The notes under the pieces are model-generated. The model was not told the DNA's origin, ran no database searches, and was given only the letters and a program-made list of their open reading frames with translations. This document shows, piece after piece, positions 24,062-54,999 of a stretch of DNA of 64,000 bases; the stretch's first letter is position 1; each line of letters begins with the position of its first letter. A program made the translations under genes and the position numbers. This DNA comes from Eudorina sp. 2006-703-Eu-15 (taxonomy: Eukaryota > Chlorophyta > Chlorophyceae > Chlamydomonadales > Volvocaceae), in assembly GCA_003117195.1 (NCBI GenBank), contig BDSI01000011.1, positions 1,528,135 through 1,592,134 on the forward strand, in the 5' to 3' direction.

Positions 24062-27000
24062 CCACCACCACCGGGTTTCCTATCTAAACACACACACCAC
24101 CGCGCGTCCCTTCCCCGCAGCTGAGTCAGGCCATCGAGATCCTGAACGCCACCAACGAGGAGGGGCCCCACTCCAACATCCGCAACTCGGTGCTCCGAGT
24201 CTTCTGGCGCAAGGTCGTCAAGTTCGAGCTGCGGATCCCCTGGCACGAGTTCTGGATGGTCTTCCCGGAGCGACTCGTGGACGTGCCCGTACCCGCCGTA
24301 CAGGTACAGCCCTCCCACGGGTGCCGTACAGCACACAGTCGCCGGGGAAAGCACCCGCCGGGTCGCGCCTCCGTTGTTGTCCCCCCACGTCTCAACGCGC
24401 ATCGGACGCACTACTTGAACTCCGTGAGTCCTTGGCCGTGCCTGTATCATCTTTTGCCATCTGCATACCTTGCATCTCACATTGCCGTGGAGGCTGTCGA
24501 TGCGACGGATCGCCGTCCGTACCCATCACCGTACTGTCGTACACCCGTACACCGCGCAGGTTGGGGACCTGGAGACCTTGTTGGGCAGCGCCGCGGCGCA
24601 CCAGCTCTTCAAGTGCCAGGTCGAAGACTACGAGGACCCGCAGTCGCTCAGCGTGTTCGAGCTGCGGCGGGTGCCCGAGAAGCCGGATATCGTGGCCACC
24701 ATCAAGGTGTTTATAGGGTTTTAGGGTTTAAAGGGTTTTAGGTGGTTTAGGCCACCATCAAGATGCGGGGTGCGGGGTGCGGGGTGCGGGGTGCGGGGTG
24801 CGGGGTGCGGGGTGCGGGGTGCGGGGTGCGGGGTGCGGGGTGCGGGGTGCGGGGTGCGGGGTGCGGGGTGCGGGGTGCGGGTGCGGGGTGCGGGGTGCGG
24901 GGTGCGGGGTGCGGGGTGCGGGGTGCGGGGTGCGGGATGCGGGGTGCGGGGTGCGGGCATGCAGTCCTTTGCGGGGTGAAGGCTGTCGGGGGAGGGAGAA
25001 CGATGCGACGGAGGGACGCGACTGCGGCGGGCTGCGGGCTGGGCGAGACCTGGGGCCTGACTCATCCTGAATGTGTCGTGCCCCTCTTGCCCCGTGCGCC
25101 TTTTTGGTGCCCCCACAGGCTCTCCTGGAGGAGGCTGCCGAGTCCGCCGCTGCGTCCTGCCAGCTGCCCACCCTGGACCCCATGTACGAACAGTACGGCA
25201 GCCGAGAACCTGAGGCCAAGGAGCTGGCGCAGTGGCTGCAGAAGCCCGCGAGTCGCATCGCCGCCATCGTTGCCGGCGGCGGCATGGGCAAGACCTGCCT
25301 GGCCGTGGACGTGGGCTGGCGGCTGTGGCGCAGCAAGCACGCCTCCGCCGGTGTGCTGTACGTCGACTGCCGCGGCGCCTTCTCCCGGGACGCGCTGGTG
25401 ATGCGGCTGCGGGCCGCCGCGGGTCTGAGCGGCGACCAGGGCGGCATGGACGCGCTGGTGACGGCCCTGGGCAAGCTGTGTAACGCCGACAAGCTGGGGG
25501 GCGGTCTGCTGATCGTGATCGATAACGCGGAGGACCCGATCGCGGCTGACGGCGGCGGTACGGCACTGGCGGAGGTGCTGACTCAGCTGCTCATGTCTAG
25601 CGCCAAGGTGCAGGTTCTCGTGACGTCGCGCGTGGACGTTGCCGTACAGAACATGCCGCCGCCGTACACACATCGGATCCAGCCGCTGGGCGTCGACGCC
25701 GCTGCGCAGCTGGTGCTGCAGGTGGCCAAGGGCGCGCTGACTGGGTCCGAGTCGAGGACGGTGGCGGAGGCGTGTGGGTGCGTGCCGTTGGCACTGCGGC
25801 TGGTTTCGGAGGCGCTGGTGGCGGGTCGGCTGTCCGTGGACGATATCCAGGAAGCTGTAGCAATCCGGCAGGAGAAAGAAGCTACTGCTGCTGCTGCTGC
25901 TGCTACTGTCGGTGGCGGTGAAGCGCCTGCGCCGCCGCAACAGGATTCGACGGTTATGTTCGTTGACATGGTACTGCGGTCGTTGCCGGCGGCGACCAAA
26001 AAGGTCGCGATGCAGGTGTGTGCATTCACCGGTGTCCTGACGGCGGCTTCGGCGGCGGTGGTGATGGGTGCGGGCGGGGACGAGCAGGAGGTCCGTGCCC
26101 AGCTGGCCGCCCTGCACCGCCTGGCGGTCGTACTGCAGTACGGCGACGACAGCTTCCAGATGCACTCCCACGTGCGGGATGTGGCGCGGAGGCTGCTGGC
26201 GGAGGAGGCCCCCGCGCCGCTGCGCAAGGCGGTACGGGAGCGGTTCGCGCGGTACGGCGCGGGGCTGTTGGCTCGGTGGCAGAAGCTGCACGAGGCTGGG
26301 GCCCTGAAGCTGATGACGGCGGAGGTGGCGGCTCACTGGGCGGATGTGGAGCAGTTCCTGGCGGATGTGGCGGGCGAGGAGGCGACGGCGCCGGCGGGCG
26401 GGTGTGGTGGCGGAGCTGGCGGAGGCGGGAGGCCGCTGCTGCCCGGGGCAGGCGCGCTGCCGCTGACGGCGCAGTTCCTGCAGGAGTCGGGGCTGATCGC
26501 GACCTTGAGCCGCAGCGACTTCCTCTACGCGATCGGCAACGCATGGATGAGCCCGCACTACCTGGCTTTGACGAAGAGGCTGGTGGAAGACATGGCGCCG
26601 CCGGCGGCGGCGGAGAAGGAATCACAGCTGTCGTACGCCGCCGCGCTGTGCATCCGCTGCGAGGCGCTGATCTACACGGGGGAGTACGTGGAGTCGGAGG
26701 AGCTGGCCGCACGTGCCGTACAAGTGTACGAACAGCTCAACGGCCGGGAGAGCGTGGAGTGCGCGGGGGCGCTGCACTTGCGGGCGAGCTGCCTGCAGGG
26801 CCAGATGCGCGGGGCGGAGGCCGTACCGTTGTACCGCGAGGCGCTGGCTGTACGGCAGGCGGTCCTGGGCCCTACCCACCCTCACACCGCCGCCACCCTC
26901 ACCCACCTGGCCATGCAGCTGTCCATGGAGGAACAGCACCAGGAGGCGGAGGCCATGTACAGGTGAGCGAGCTTGGGGGGGCGGGGGAGGGGAGGGCGGG

Positions 27001-27671
27001 TGCTGTGAAGCGCTGCCCAGTGCTTCCAGTTTCGAACTTGCGATGCCTGTGTTGTGCCAGCTGTCGACCATCTCGCATGTCGGCAAGTGGCTTCATGGCC
27101 TTAGATCGCTGCTGTGCTGCTCCACGGCCATCCCCGATGCTGCCCGTCACCGCCAGAAGGCAGTCGGTGTCGTGACTTCCTCCGCCACTGCTCACTGACT
27201 AACCTCCCGCCCCCGGCCCCGGCCCCGCCCCTCCAACGCCCCCCGGCCCCTCTCCCTCCGCCCCTCAGGCAAGTCCTGGAGGTCCATCAGCGCATCAGCG
27301 GTCCCTCCCACAACATGACGGCCCAGTCGCTGTCCAACCTGGCGGGCTGCCTGCACGAGCTGGGCAAGCTGACGGAGGCGGAGGCGCTGTACCGCAAGGC
27401 GCTGGACGTGTACCGCGACACGGTGGGCCCGCGGCACCGCCAGGTGGCCTTCACGCTGGTGGGACTGGCGGCGGTGGTGCGGGAGGCGGCGGGCGGGGAG
27501 GGCGGGGGCGGGGATCTGGACGCCGCGGAGGCGCTGTACCGCGAGGCGCTGGAGGTGTGTCGGGTGGCCCTGGGGCCCAAGCACCCGCACTCGGGTATGA
27601 CGCGGGGGGCCCTGCAGGGGCTGCTGAGGGAGCGGGGCAAGCACCAGGAGGCAGACGAGCTGGAGTTGTAG
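21502..27671 (+). CDS. NLR-like receptor: MGC-acylated MLKL/HeLo-like helical N-terminus, NB-ARC, TPRs (copy B)
   Basis: Deduced exons: 21502-21627, 21759-21831, 22057-22196, 22681-22839, 23151-23267, 23432-23560, 24121-24303, 24560-24706, 25119-26962, 27269-27671. All phases agree, giving about 1106 aa. Residues 1-6 MGCGQS form an N-myristoylation plus palmitoylation signal. Residues 43-248 are predicted helical (LLDVISVVRGAVAHRDNLED, YKEVLDSFVKCLERIRQYAL, AAARRDIEELAAFV). They follow the pattern of MLKL-type N-terminal domains, including the RxSWLRRF-like SGSGWLMRIWCSLSDAEQ. Residues 249-358 include an aromatic block (VLRVFWRKVVKFELRIPW). The NB-ARC follows: P-loop GGGMGKT 411-417, LLIVIDNAED, LVTSRVD, CVPLALRL, MHSHVRDVA. 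Then come about five TPRs. The intron after 22839 starts with GC. An additional exon inside 23561-24120 cannot be excluded. The function as an intracellular immune or cell-death switch is inferred from the domain order. Confidence 0.82.
22881..22905 (+). repeat. 25-bp motif shared by two introns of copy B
   Basis: CCGGGTCTCT followed by TATCTAAACACACAC. It recurs at 24071-24095 with two differences. Both copies lie in introns of the same gene, with (CA)n or (CCA)n beside them. Confidence 0.75.
23982..24072 (+). repeat. (CCA)n microsatellite in an intron of copy B
   Basis: An imperfect run of CCA/GCA triplets shortly before the acceptor at 24119-24120. It opens long frames on both strands that are not genes. 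Confidence 0.9.
24694..24762 (+). repeat. Interstitial telomere-like insertion flanked by a 13-bp duplication
   Basis: GGCCACCATCAAG ends the exon at 24694-24706 and is repeated at 24750-24762. Between the copies are GGGTTTTAGGG (24716-24726) and GGGTTTTAGG (24733-24742). These match the TTTTAGGG telomere repeat known in Chlamydomonas. The insertion begins exactly at the splice donor of this exon. Confidence 0.85.
24764..24957 (+). repeat. TGCGGGG heptamer minisatellite
   Basis: About 27 copies of a 7-bp unit with few variants (one TGCGGG and one GATGCGG interruption). It directly follows the telomere-like insertion inside an intron of copy B. The heptamer opens all three plus-strand frames. 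It is G-rich on the coding strand and could form a G-quadruplex. Confidence 0.95.
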
Positions 27672-27780
27672 GAGATTGTACGGCGCGAGCTTGTACCAGG
27701 GAAGTGGCCTGTTGGTGGATGGCTTACAAGAGAGGAGTTGGCCCGTAGCATGGATAGGGTCTTTTATGGATGGGAGGCAC

Positions 27781-27825
27781 GTACTGCCTTAAACAGTACT
27801 GCCTTAAACAGTACTGCCTTAAACG
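27781..27825 (+). repeat. Three tandem copies of a 15-bp unit
   Basis: GTACTGCCTTAAACA repeated three times with one change in the last base. It lies about 110 bp after the stop of copy B, probably in its 3' UTR. Confidence 0.9.
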
Positions 27826-29913
27826 GTACAACCGCCGGTGCTGTCGTCAGGGCCACGGGTTGAATGTCCACCGACAGGTTTCAGTCGAGTCGCTCCCGAA
27901 CATGTCGTGGGTCAGGCGCATCATGAATACAAAGATCATCCCTTTCTAGGCTCTTGCGGGAAGCGCCTTGTCGGACCTGGTCGCTTCTGATGGTGACGGC
28001 AAAAATGGCATGCTCAGCTAATGAGCGGTATTGGAAGTGTGAAGACCCTTTAATGACAACCTATCTTTATTACAGCTAACAAATTCACTTTGTGCATATC
28101 TAAGCGAAATCATAGTAAAGTCTCCATGGACCGAGGTCAACCTCAAACCAACGCCTCTAGACAAATTAATTCCATCAACGACGCATGTTGCATTTTAAAA
28201 GTGATGGAAGGGCTGCGCATGCTAATGCGATTATCCGCGGGTTTTCCATTGGCGGATCAAAAAGACCGCAAAGGCCCGCACAAGTCGGCCGCACACCCTT
28301 TCGGCTTTATTACTGTGACAAATCAGAAAACCTGCAAAATTATTTTGGGTTTCACAAGACTAATTGACGAGTTGGCGTGTGCGAGAAGTTTTACGGGCCG
28401 CAAAAGCACGTTCGCGTAAGAGACCGACGCGGAGTTCAACTTTAATGAGAATGATATCTTGGAATTTGCACACTATTGTCTTTATCATCCTTTGACTTGA
28501 ACTGCATAGACAGTTCGTACTCACGACTCAATAGCGGGGGCCGAAACGGGGTCTGTGGCTCCACATACCAGAGGTAATGGTAATAAAAATTATCCTGGGC
28601 AGTTCCCGGCACATCTGGGCAGACTTTGCACGAGTACGGGTGGTCATACTTGCACTACGGTTCCCGCTTTGCCTCGACAACATATCCTGAAATGCGGCGC
28701 ATTTGTGGTTACTATTCTCATATAAGCAATGAGTTTATACCTATGATTATTAACAACTAAGCATTGCGATCGTCACAGTCATCGTTCAAGTAGGTTCTGC
28801 CTGCCTGAAAGCGGCGGTCTGAACGGGCGCAGCCGTTGCGTGCGTGTAGAGCCTGATAGATTTTTAACTGGCAGCTAGTAGTATAATGGTTCACACCAAA
28901 AGTAAGCCCTGCGTGCTGCGCAGGCTGCTGGGATCGCCCTGGATCGCTACGTACCAGCTGATGTAATCAACCGGCATCGCAACGGTTCACGGTTCCTTTA
29001 TCCTTCTCTCTGTGATGACGAAACCTTAGTCAAATTGGTAAGGAAGAACAAAGCAAAATATTTATGCTGGTTATTACTTGCGTGGTGCGTCATGCAGCTG
29101 CTTCAAGCAAGAAGCCACGAGTAGGACCTTCCAATTCGATCCCATTTACAAACGTTTATTATTATTAGCAGAAATATACACATCGCTAATTCATAAATGA
29201 GCAGTCGATCTGGTCGTTCGCTGTGCCTTCGTTGTGGAGGGTGGCCCGCTCCCTAAAGCTAGGCGACTGATGTCGCCTGTCTGTCCGTCCGCCTTGCCTC
29301 ATTTCCTGCACAAGATTGTTGTTTTGGTAGGTCATGATTAGCTGCGATTAGCCGGTTGGGAGCGGAAGAGTTGTGGACGCAGGTCGCCTACCTTGAGTCC
29401 TCGAGCTCAATTCACAACCGCTAGATCCAACTTCAACTACGTCGTTACTGATTACAACACCTTGCACGTTTCCGCTCCGGTGTAGAATATTTGTCCGTCG
29501 CCAGCCCAGAAGCGAATCCGCCGGCCCCATTCGGTTGTTGATGAACACCAACGGCTGGCTAGAATCACAGCTAGGCGATCGGACGCACATTCGGTGATAT
29601 GATGCAGTTATTATATCTACAGTGTAACGTCGGAGTTACGATCCGCAGCGGAAAGGGAACACACCGAGGAACCAGGTGTCATCGCCAAGACGACCGACGA
29701 AGGACGGACAGAAGGAGACGGAGGAGGAACCACCCCAAGTAGCTAAGTGACTAAGAACCTAACGGGTCTAGACGACGACTGGGCGGTTCAACGGGCGTCC
29801 CTGGGGCTGATCGCTGGTGTAGCTCCTACTGCTCCCGGGCGCTGCAGTGTGCGGCGGGCTGATGATGAGCTAGGTTCTGAACGGCAGCCTTTCGACTGTC
29901 AGTTGTTAGTTAT

Positions 29914-29936
29914 GTCCCGGTGACCAGGGTCACCGG
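29914..29936. repeat. Short perfect palindrome
   Basis: CCCGGTGACC-AGG-GTCACCGGG forms a 9- to 10-bp stem with a 3-nt loop in intergenic DNA. Role unknown. Confidence 0.7.
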
Positions 29937-30365
29937 GGCAGTCTTACTCTGATATATTCTCGGAAGCTCATGTTGTTCGGCATTCTGCCTTCACTAACAG
30001 GAGCTTATTGCTCGCTATTCCCGCCCCCTCTCCCTGTTGGACGAGGCGTGTAGCTGCGGGCGCTACAGCAGCAGGAGCTCTTGTTACCTAGGGGCGGGGT
30101 TGTCTCCCGGGGTGCCTGTTGCTGGTGTTTTCTGGGGCTCGTGCGAAGTCGGGTTGGTTCGTCCCTCGAGGTTGTCTCGCGTTGGCTGGCGTCGGCCCGC
30201 GTCGCGGGCGCGGGTGCGGCTGTGTGCCCTCCAGTTGTGTGCCTGTGGTGTGCCTGTGGTGTGTTGTCGTGGTTGGAGCCCGACGGTCTGGCGTGGTCTG
30301 GGCCTAGGGCGGTGTGTGCGCCTGCCGCTCTCGCGTGTTCTGAGCTCCCCCTGCAGTGCAAGGCC

Positions 30366-30600
30366 CGATCCCAAGCCGCTGCCTCGCCACCGTCCCCTTT
30401 CCAGAGCCAGCAATGCCACCCCGCGCCGCTTTGAGACAGCCGAGATAAAGGCTATAGTTCAGAATTGCGGCTTAGACACGGCAGGAGTGAAACGACTAGG
30501 GGTTCTAAGCGAGTGGCAGGACAGGAGGTTGCTGCTGGAAGACGTTGGGATGCTCCAATTTTTCCAGGAGGCGTTCCTACGATCAGATCTTCGGGGTTAC
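30366..30600 (+). other. Possible coding fragment, unrecognised
   Basis: An open stretch reads RRFETAEIKAIVQNCGLDTA, then GVKRLGVLSEWQDRRLLLED and FFQEAFLRSDLR. The amino-acid composition is protein-like and a possible acceptor (TTTCCAG) precedes it. I cannot link it to other exons or to a family. It could be a remnant of a transposon gag-like gene, an isolated exon or chance. Confidence 0.25.
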
Positions 30601-31245
30601 GTGCGTGGTCTCGGATTGCTTGCTTGCTAGCTATACACCCTTACGGCGGCGCGCGTGCTATGCGTGTGTATTATCGCGGACCCTCGCAGATCACAGAGAT
30701 CCCTTTAGCTACCAATATTGCAAGTGCACCGTAACCCATATCGTATCATATCATACATAAACGAGCTATGCATGCACACACACAGCCAACACAGCAGCAT
30801 GCATGCTGTCACGTACAACCAAGTGCGTGTTGTACATTGGCAACCCTCTCTGCCTGTCTGTTTGCTATCTAGCTACACTTGCCGATTCCGTGTCTCCGGC
30901 GGCAGCCTTCCATTCGGCCCCAAAGTTCCAAAGTAGGGCGCACAGTTCTGTCCGTCTATCTGCTGTTGCACCAACCACGCACCCTGTGTCATCTCGCACT
31001 GTTGTGGAATCGCCCAGCGGTCAACCTGCGCGAACCTGCCCGGTTCGCATCTATATCTGCAGCTGCTGCTGCTGCGGGGATCCCTGCTGAAGGTGCGGAG
31101 GATACTTGATATCTAGCCATCATAAGGTGAATGGTCCTCCCTAACCCTCCTGCTGCTGCTTGTTGGCGGTGCCGCTCCGGAACTGCCAGCCTTACTACGG
31201 TACGCAACAACGCAAGTGAGGTGTTCCCTTGCTACACGGTATGCA

Positions 31246-52346
<21,101 letters not shown>

Positions 52347-53254
52347 CCGAGTCGAGAAGTAGCGACCGCAAGACACTCCTAACTCGAGCCTGCTGGGAGC
52401 TGCGACTTCGACTTCTCCTGGTTGACCTGGGCAAGAAAAACGTTCCTGTTTATTCTGTGAATGAAAGTTTTCGGTTATATCTTTGAAGCTTGGCACAACC
52501 AAAACATTTTGCGCGCCTGTTATCCTTTGCGCCGCACACGCGGTTCCGTCCACGCTCGCCATCAAGGTCCATGTAACTGTATGAAAAGTGTCAGGAGTCA
52601 TATCTAGGGACACGCCGCAATGATCATGTACAACTTATGATTGTACCATCGCTGCTCGAATACCTTCTGACGTCCTAAATCCATGATCGATAACCAGTGA
52701 ATATTAACATTAAATGTGTGCGCATTTCCCGTGGCCTTGCGATATCTGTCAGCTCTGGTGCTGTGGATGTCCTCCGTGCTGCGCATGCTGAGGTAGCAGA
52801 GAAGGGCCACCGCTCTGAGTTGAACTTCGGTCAGAACTTGACGAAAATGGGCATCGCGGCAACCACACAAATAGGTCAGATTGTCTACATTCACATTGTG
52901 CAGCTTTGCACAGTTGTTGTATGCGGCGCGACCAGCGGGTCGTTTTTGAAAGCATTCTGTGAGAGAAACGGCACTTGGCTTACAGAGAAAGATATTGCTT
53001 TGTCCACTCGACTTCCTATCAGGGCCGCCAGACGTGCGGGATTAGGGTCCAAGGACGCCCAAGGACGCGATCCTTCAAGTCACGGAACAAGCATATGTTC
53101 CTGCCTGCGCGCTCGAACCAGTGGACTTCAATACAGCACTGAATTTGAACCTTGCTTTGTAGTTAGCTATATCGGCAGCAACCTCTCCGTGCCGCCGCGC
53201 AGACGGACCGCTGCGGGCCCTGCGCACATCTCGCCCAAGGAACGCCGGACCAAA
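52347..53254. other. Divergent intergenic region upstream of POLQ
   Basis: AT-richer than POLQ exon 1. It should contain the POLQ promoter and 5' UTR and perhaps that of the small plus-strand gene. The 230-codon open frame starting at 52697 has no motif and mixed codon use. Confidence 0.45.
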
Positions 53255-53878
53255 ATGATGGCCGCTACAAAGCATGCGGACAGCAGTGACGCGTGTGCAG
53301 GTCGGTCCTCTCCGATGGCTGGTTCATCTCGGCCTGCGCGCAGAGATTCATCGGCCAAAGAAACATCAAGGGGAATGCCTCGTGGGTGAATTAGGATCCA
53401 CTCAGGCCATCAGCTCCATTTCGGACGGTGCGCTTCCAACACGGCTGCCACCAATCAACTGCCTCATGCCCTTTCTTGCCTGCGCCTTTGCCGCCTTTGC
53501 GCCCGGACCCATCCCGCAGGAGGCCCACATGCGCCGCACCGTGCCGTACTGTCGCCGGCTGCTGTAGGACACCCGGCCCCTGCTTCTCATGTAGCGCCCG
53601 CCAGCCAGGCCACCAGCGCTTCAGCCGTTAGCGTCGACAATGGGAGCGCCGCCACCGAGGCACCGGCAACCCGCGTGGATCTCACCGCGGACCTGGACCC
53701 CGTTGAGGCGACCCGTGGAGCCGCTGATGGCGGCGGCAGCGGCGGCAGCGGCGGCGGCGGCGGTGGCCGGGGCCCTGCCATGGTGCTGCGCGGCGTGCAG
53801 GACCACCCGGGACCAGTACACGGCTCTGAGCCGCTGGAGGAGGTGGTGGACTTCATGATGTCCCGCTCGAAGCGATGA
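53255..53878 (+). CDS. Small hypothetical protein (two-exon model)
   Basis: I do not recognise it. The model joins 53255-53300 to 53595-53878 (109 aa). The second exon has strong GC third-position bias: Ala/Ser-rich start, then VDLTADLDPVEATRG, a Gly-rich stretch (about residues 56-70), VLRGVQDHPGPVHGSEPLEE and the end VVDFMMSRSKR. Donor GTCGGT after 53300 and acceptor TAG before 53595 fit in phase. The ATG at 53255 has a good context, but the frame stays open upstream (HISPKERRTK), so the gene may begin earlier. The second exon is fairly secure; the first is a guess. Nothing shows a function. Confidence 0.45.
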
Positions 53879-54999
53879 AACTAGGCAGCTACGGGGGTTG
53901 ATCGAAGGTGTTACCGGAGGAAGGCACGCAGGGCAGTGCTTTCTCTCAAGGCGAGGTGGGGCGTGTGGATTATGTCCAGTGGAAACCTCGGGTTTTGGTT
54001 TTCCTTTTTCAGACCCGCGGGTGATTGGGTGTTTTGGGTTAGTTACTGAGCGTGACATGCCGCACAGTCATTGGCGGGATCGCGAGTGTTGCCTGTCAAT
54101 GTGCTCCTGGTGCGGTTGGCGGTTGAGGTCGATCAGGAGGACGATGGTAGGCCGGATTGGGAGTACCAAACCGCATGTATATTCAATTTGCAAACAACAC
54201 ATGAATTGGACCCTCGCACGCACGGGCACGCATTGCGCCCCTAATTGCTGTACCCTGCTGTACAGTGACACGCGCGATCGCGGGACCGCGGTTACATGAG
54301 GTTACATGTGTCACCGATCCAACTGTTCCGGCTGTGTCCTGTTCCGGTGTTCCGGCTGTGTCGCTGTTCCGGTGGAGTTGCAAGCGCCAACGGAAGCATC
54401 TAGCGTCATGCAACCGTTTGCAGATCACGTGCCAAGCCAGTTTCTGGTTTGGCCATTCCAAATGTCCAAGGTACACCGGAACAAATAGCTTCGGACATGC
54501 GTTGAGCCCCGCAAGCCTTGAACGTGTTGCCATCCCTCAATGACCCCCGGAAACGTATGACATCAATTAGACGGAAACGTATCGCATCAATTTGCGCAAC
54601 CCGGTACAGTGTGACTGGAGCTGGAGCATGGCGTGCTGTCATGACGATTCAAAGCGATGATCTAATACATGCAACAACATTGTAGGGCATGCGCAAACAA
54701 TAAGACATGCATACAGCAGAGTGAAGCCACTGGAGTGACTGGACGTGAGCACAAACGAGTCATGTTTCGGAGCGATATGAAATGCAAGCAATGCTAGTTT
54801 CAGTGTCGACACATGCTAGATTAAGCACTATTCTGTAGGATGTGAGCTTGCTCGCATGTAAAGGGTGCTGACGCATCGAGTGAGTACGACCCAAGTACGG
54901 CCTCCTACACTGAGAGAGCCTACTACAGGGTACAAAATGTTAGCCGTGCTCCATGCATAGCGTATTGTCGATCTTGTGAAGCACGTCCAATTTTGAATC
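53879..54999. other. Intergenic region
   Basis: No gene seen. It contains short direct repeats: a GTTCCGGCTGTGTC-type unit at 54325-54380, and GGAAACGTATGACATCAATT with GGAAACGTATCGCATCAATT at 54549-54595. The right end should hold the bestrophin promoter. Confidence 0.45.

Larger units (their letters stand above)
27672..31245. other. Gene-poor, AT-richer intergenic region
   Basis: Between copy B and the POLQ 3' end. Homology to the 3' flank of copy A stops about 25 nt after the stop codon. The region contains a 3x15-bp tandem repeat (27781-27825), a short perfect palindrome (29914-29936), a possible coding fragment near 30366-30600 and no recognisable gene. The POLQ 3' UTR presumably lies at its right end. 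Confidence 0.5.

Noticed and set aside
24763..25401. Plus-strand frames starting in the heptamer array
   Set aside because: The array opens all three frames. The stretch is an intron between two well-supported exons.
24721..26558. Minus-strand frames of up to about 500 codons opposite copy B
   Set aside because: Shadow frames of GC-rich coding DNA. The plus strand carries the NB-ARC and TPR motifs.
28090..28419. 109-codon plus-strand frame in the gene desert
   Set aside because: AT-rich, no splice or family support, composition typical of chance.
29600..30010. Possible LTR (TGTAAC...GTTAC near 29622)
   Set aside because: I found no second copy, no primer-binding site and no reverse transcriptase, so the idea is unsupported.
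52697..53389. 230-codon plus-strand open frame
   Set aside because: Codon use is unlike neighbouring genes and no motif is visible. Only its last part (from 53255) is used in the small two-exon model.
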